5,380 nucleotides of DNA from Chloroflexota bacterium (lineage in GTDB: Bacteria > Chloroflexota > UBA11872 > VXOZ01). The position numbers and the translations under genes were made by a program. Under the pieces are notes generated by a model, which was given only the letters and a program-made list of their open reading frames with translations, did not search any database and had not been told where the DNA came from. Positions 5,107 to 5,380 of the stretch are shown here, piece by piece (position 1 is the first letter of the stretch; every line of letters begins with the position of its first letter). The stretch spans positions 1-5,380 of the forward strand of contig VXOZ01000138.1 in assembly GCA_009839775.1 (NCBI GenBank), written 5' to 3'.

Positions 5107-5380
5107 TGCGTCTTCTTCTCCTGATACTCTTCTCCATTGTCGTTTGCTTGTGGCGTAGCCGCAGCCCCGGTGAGCGTGAGAAAGACGTCGTCCAGGGTGG
5201 GACGATGCAGCGAGACGTTTTCCACCTCTACGTCGGCGTCTTCCAGGCGTTGCAGCACCTCTCTCAGCTCGTGGACGCCGCGTTGGCTGGCGATGCTCAG
5301 CAAGCGGCGCTTGCTATCCAGGTGCAGGGCTTGGCCGTCCAGCACGTGCTCAGCTTTCGCAAAATCACTCTGTGCGGCAA
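5103..5380 (-). CDS. ABC exporter ATP-binding protein, DrrA-like, C-terminal fragment at the window edge
   Basis: Only the last 91 residues are visible; the gene continues past the right edge, so the Walker A, signature and Walker B motifs are out of view. The visible part is the C-terminal regulatory extension of DrrA-type ATPases: a small alpha/beta segment with HELREVLQRLEDADVEVENV and the hallmark VSLHRPTLDDVFLTLTG near the end, followed by a variable polar tail (EEYQEKKTQ). This ATPase would energise the permease encoded next. Its TGA (5103-5105) overlaps the permease ATG by four bases. A GTG at 5343-5345 is internal, not a start, since family-like sequence continues upstream of it. Confidence 0.88.
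   Translation of the reverse strand, partial: AAQSDFAKAEHVLDGQALHLDSKRRLLSIASQRGVHELREVLQRLEDADVEVENVSLHRPTLDDVFLTLTGAAATPQANDNGEEYQEKKTQ

Overview
The window looks like a piece of a GC-rich environmental bacterial chromosome. The genes are about 65% GC where I counted lines by hand, and the spacers and one inserted-looking gene are clearly AT-richer. Three things suggest, without proving, a Chloroflexota-type or similar uncultured environmental lineage: an ABC solute-binding lipoprotein with a twin-arginine-like lipoprotein signal and a Glu/Pro/Ala-rich linker; noncoding repeats of the kind that translate to 'LALSLSKG'; and scattered, mostly single-gene transcription units. No rRNA, tRNA, CRISPR array, transposase or phage gene was seen.

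Layout, left to right. (1) Positions 3-965 (+) hold the 3' part of an NCS1-family nucleobase/pyrimidine permease, closest in feel to CytX/CodB. (2) Positions 966-1253 are noncoding and carry two copies of a short repeat module in opposite orientation; one copy has a 30-bp perfect GC-rich palindrome nested inside it. (3) Positions 1254-1598 (-) encode a complete pterin-4a-carbinolamine dehydratase. (4) Positions 1599-1930 are an AT-rich divergent intergenic region with likely promoters on both strands. (5) Positions 1931-3304 (+) encode a complete ABC sugar-type substrate-binding lipoprotein, followed by a strong hairpin and by no permease genes. (6) Positions 3305-3586 are noncoding. (7) Positions 3587-4207 (-) encode an unrecognised 206-residue protein with a weak HEPN-like helical segment, notably AT-richer than its neighbours. 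(8) Positions 4242-4271 hold a rho-independent terminator serving (9) a DrrAB-type ABC-2 exporter operon on the minus strand: the permease (4294-5106) and the C-terminal end of its ATPase (5103-5380, running off the window), joined by an ATGA overlap.

The genes do not form a single pathway. The only clear operon is the ATPase-permease pair. The solute-binding protein is flanked by minus-strand genes on both sides, so it is its own transcription unit and must use membrane components encoded elsewhere. I see no convincing new multi-gene system. The items most worth a second look are the nested palindromic repeat and the AT-rich HEPN-like gene.
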